From Salmonella enterica subsp. diarizonae (GTDB lineage Bacteria; Pseudomonadota; Gammaproteobacteria; Enterobacterales; Enterobacteriaceae), in the NCBI RefSeq assembly GCF_008692785.1, contig NZ_VXJV01000006.1, positions 1-64,000 on the forward strand: a stretch of DNA of 64,000 bases, in the 5' to 3' direction. This document shows positions 62,574 to 64,000 of the stretch, piece by piece. The translations under genes and the position numbers were made by a program. Positions within the stretch are counted from its first letter, which is position 1. Each line of letters starts with the position of its first letter. Below the pieces are notes generated by a model, which ran no database searches, was not told the DNA's origin, and worked only from the letters and a program-made list of their open reading frames with translations.

Positions 62574-63183
62574 TCGGATTTATATGCACCTGATAAAATA
62601 CCAGAACGCATCTGACGCGCTCCACCAACTGAAGATATATAGTCTTACACAACGCCTGCGGCCTGTTCAACAAACCACCAATGTTATGAATTAATGCACC
62701 ATTAAGAACCTCATCGTTTAAATAAAGACCAGCCGCAAGTTCACATGTTTTAGATGTTTTTGTTATTTTTACACGCCAGCATTCATTTATTGTCTGAAGA
62801 ATATATTCTTTCGCTGTTTCGTACTCCCTGGTTGATACACATCTTCTTCCTGCCAATATCCGGTAAAATGTGCCGCTGCGTTTACAGGTTGCGGTATTTA
62901 TAAATAAGAAAGACAACAGACACTTACAGTTTAATTATTGAGCATTATAACATCCCCTGCTGTCCAATATTTACACCGATACTAAAACACAAAAATGTAA
63001 TAGAATGTAAACAAAATAAGAGCATACAATAAATAACTTATTAAAAAATCAATATAAATGGAGTGGTCAATAAAAAACGATCGTTTTCAACGAGTTATGT
63101 TTTTCAGATTTTCATCTATCCTGAATAGGCTTGCGAAAAATGTAATTTACACCATTGACTATTTCACTTAAAAGGTTTCTGTA
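62574..63183. other. 610-bp AT-rich region without a supported gene
   Basis: Very AT-rich from about 62930 on. A minus-strand frame of 150 codons covers 62464-62916 but runs through the terminator and the end of cbpM, so I do not accept it as a gene. The end should hold the promoter of the 120-residue gene starting at 63184. This looks like horizontally acquired or decaying sequence. Confidence 0.5.
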
Positions 63184-63546
63184 ATGGAATGGAAGGTCGT
63201 TGATACAGTTATAAGCCCCTCTACCGGAGTGTCATTCTCATGCATACATAGCCTAAAAAATCTTAGATTGACCTTATGGTATCAGGCAGATGTTTACATG
63301 CCTCCTGGTAGCATTATCATACCCTTTAATAAGGGGGTCTTAATAAACGATAAACTTTATCCCGTTACTGTTTACAACGTTACCAGGTTTAATCCTGTAC
63401 TATGGAAATCGCTTAAAGAAAATAGCCACTGTCCTGGTACCTGCAATCCAAAACCAGAAACCTGCAATTATCCTTTCGAGTGTCTGGTGTCCGTTTGTCC
63501 ATTTGGTTTAACCAGAAATATTCAAATAGATAATAAGAAAGTTTAG
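63184..63546 (+). CDS. hypothetical cysteine-rich 120-residue protein
   Basis: I do not recognise this protein. It has no signal peptide. A beta-rich first half is followed by a cysteine-rich C-terminal part: C-P-G-T-C-N-P-K-P-E-T-C near residue 85 and F-E-C-L-V-S-V-C-P near 100, giving five closely spaced cysteines that could bind metal or form disulphides. The surrounding sequence is very AT-rich, suggesting acquired DNA. An AAAGG site lies about 8 nt upstream of the ATG. Confidence 0.55.
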   Translation: MEWKVVDTVISPSTGVSFSCIHSLKNLRLTLWYQADVYMPPGSIIIPFNKGVLINDKLYPVTVYNVTRFNPVLWKSLKENSHCPGTCNPKPETCNYPFECLVSVCPFGLTRNIQIDNKKV

Positions 63547-63906
63547 GAAATAAAGTATGCATAAGCTATGCTACTGATTAAGTGTATTCGCGCACGTTTG
63601 CAGTATTTTGCAGTTAAATATGTTTGATATAAAAATTGTCCAGTTCGGATATTTTTTGATTTGTTTAATCTAACCTTCACTTTGGCAACGATGAGCCGGT
63701 ACACAGGATATTACTGATGGCCGGCAGACAAAGAAACGCATTGCTTTTAACACTGTATAAATTCCATCCGTGACATTCTTATTTAGTAATATTTCACCAG
63801 AGCAATTATCTTACCTTTATTCTGCATAAAAATCAGCAAGTAGTGTTTAGAAAAAATAATGTTTCAGACGAAAAGATCTACGCGTCATGCTGATCGCCAA
63901 AAACAT
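63547..63906. other. 360-bp AT-rich spacer
   Basis: No gene supported between the stop of the cysteine-rich protein gene and the hairpin at 63907. Confidence 0.4.
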
Positions 63907-63933
63907 AACGGACTGACATCATGTCAGCCCGTT
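63907..63933 (-). terminator. terminator of a gene entering from the right edge
   Basis: AACGG-x-CTGACAT and ATGTCAG-x-CCGTT form a 12-bp stem with one mismatch and a 1-nt centre. On the minus strand it is followed by TATGTTTTT. It lies just after the stop codon at 63955-63957 of a minus-strand frame. Confidence 0.7.
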
Positions 63934-63954
63934 GGTTTACCCCTCCCCTGATGT

Positions 63955-64000
63955 TTACGGTACGCTTAGCGTCATATTGTCATGACCGACAATGACAGGA
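63955..64000 (-). CDS. 3' end of an unidentified minus-strand gene
   Basis: An open frame enters from beyond base 64000 and ends G-H-D-N-M-T-L-S-V-P before a TAA at 63957-63955. The terminator-like hairpin 22 bp downstream supports a real gene. Fifteen codons are too few to assign a family. Confidence 0.45.
   Translation of the reverse strand, partial: PVIVGHDNMTLSVP

Noticed and set aside
62464..62916. 150-codon minus-strand frame after cbpM
   Set aside because: It runs through the cbpM terminator hairpin and into the cbpM coding sequence, has no recognisable domain and no convincing ribosome binding site.

Overview
The window is enterobacterial and almost certainly Salmonella. The backbone from about 33.4 to 62.5 kb reads oxidoreductase/MFS transporter/nanC-like/nanM, nanE-like/SSS symporter/rpiR-like, phoH, putP-putA, an LprI-like gene, rutR, ymdF, wrbA-yccJ, agp, scsDCBA, cbpA-cbpM. 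The scsABCD copper-suppressor operon in this position and the lack of rut genes beside rutR are Salmonella traits. Two IpaH/SspH-type ubiquitin-ligase effector genes between phoH and putP, and a non-ribosomal peptide synthetase (NRPS) island, are extra cargo. They suggest an uncommon serovar or a subspecies other than the typical Typhimurium-like strains; this last point is inference.

Layout. (1) 1-7.3 kb: an IS3-family remnant, then a five-gene minus-strand operon for a sugar acid or its lactone (class I aldolase, UxaA-type dehydratase, PdxA-type dehydrogenase, MFS importer, lactonase-type amidohydrolase). It is divergent from an IclR-type regulator, with a striking two-part dyad between them. 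(2) 7.5-11.5 kb: a scrapyard of a broken integrase-type transposase, an IS630 fragment, a frameshifted Slam-like gene cut at its end by an IS66 element, and an IS3 fragment fused into the IS66 tnpC. (3) 11.46-33.2 kb: a genomic island bounded by imperfect direct repeats of about 95 bp, each ending in what looks like the 3' end of a tRNA-Ser gene. (4) 33.3-42 kb: a sialic-acid and anhydro-sialic-acid gene set. (5) 42-47.7 kb: phoH and the two effectors. (6) 47.7-62.5 kb: ordinary core genes. (7) 62.5-64 kb: AT-rich, mostly unassigned.

The island is the most interesting part. In transcription order it encodes an MFS exporter, an MbtH-like protein, a free-standing A-PCP-epimerase-reductase NRPS, a short-chain dehydrogenase, a three-module NRPS (A-PCP-C-A-PCP-C-A-PCP-TE), an argininosuccinate-synthase-like ligase, an Fe/2-oxoglutarate dioxygenase, a complete second seryl-tRNA synthetase and, after a terminator, an EntD-like phosphopantetheinyl transferase. 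I read the adenylation pockets by eye. The stand-alone enzyme has an aspartate-type pocket, module 1 a beta-amino-acid (beta-alanine-like) pocket, module 2 a pocket starting like serine, and module 3 a glycine pocket. A working hypothesis: aspartate is activated, epimerised and reductively released as a beta-amino aldehyde or alcohol, tailored, and fed into module 1 to make a small peptide ending in glycine. The extra SerRS would protect the producer, so the product may be a seryl-tRNA synthetase inhibitor. I do not recognise this cluster as a characterised one.
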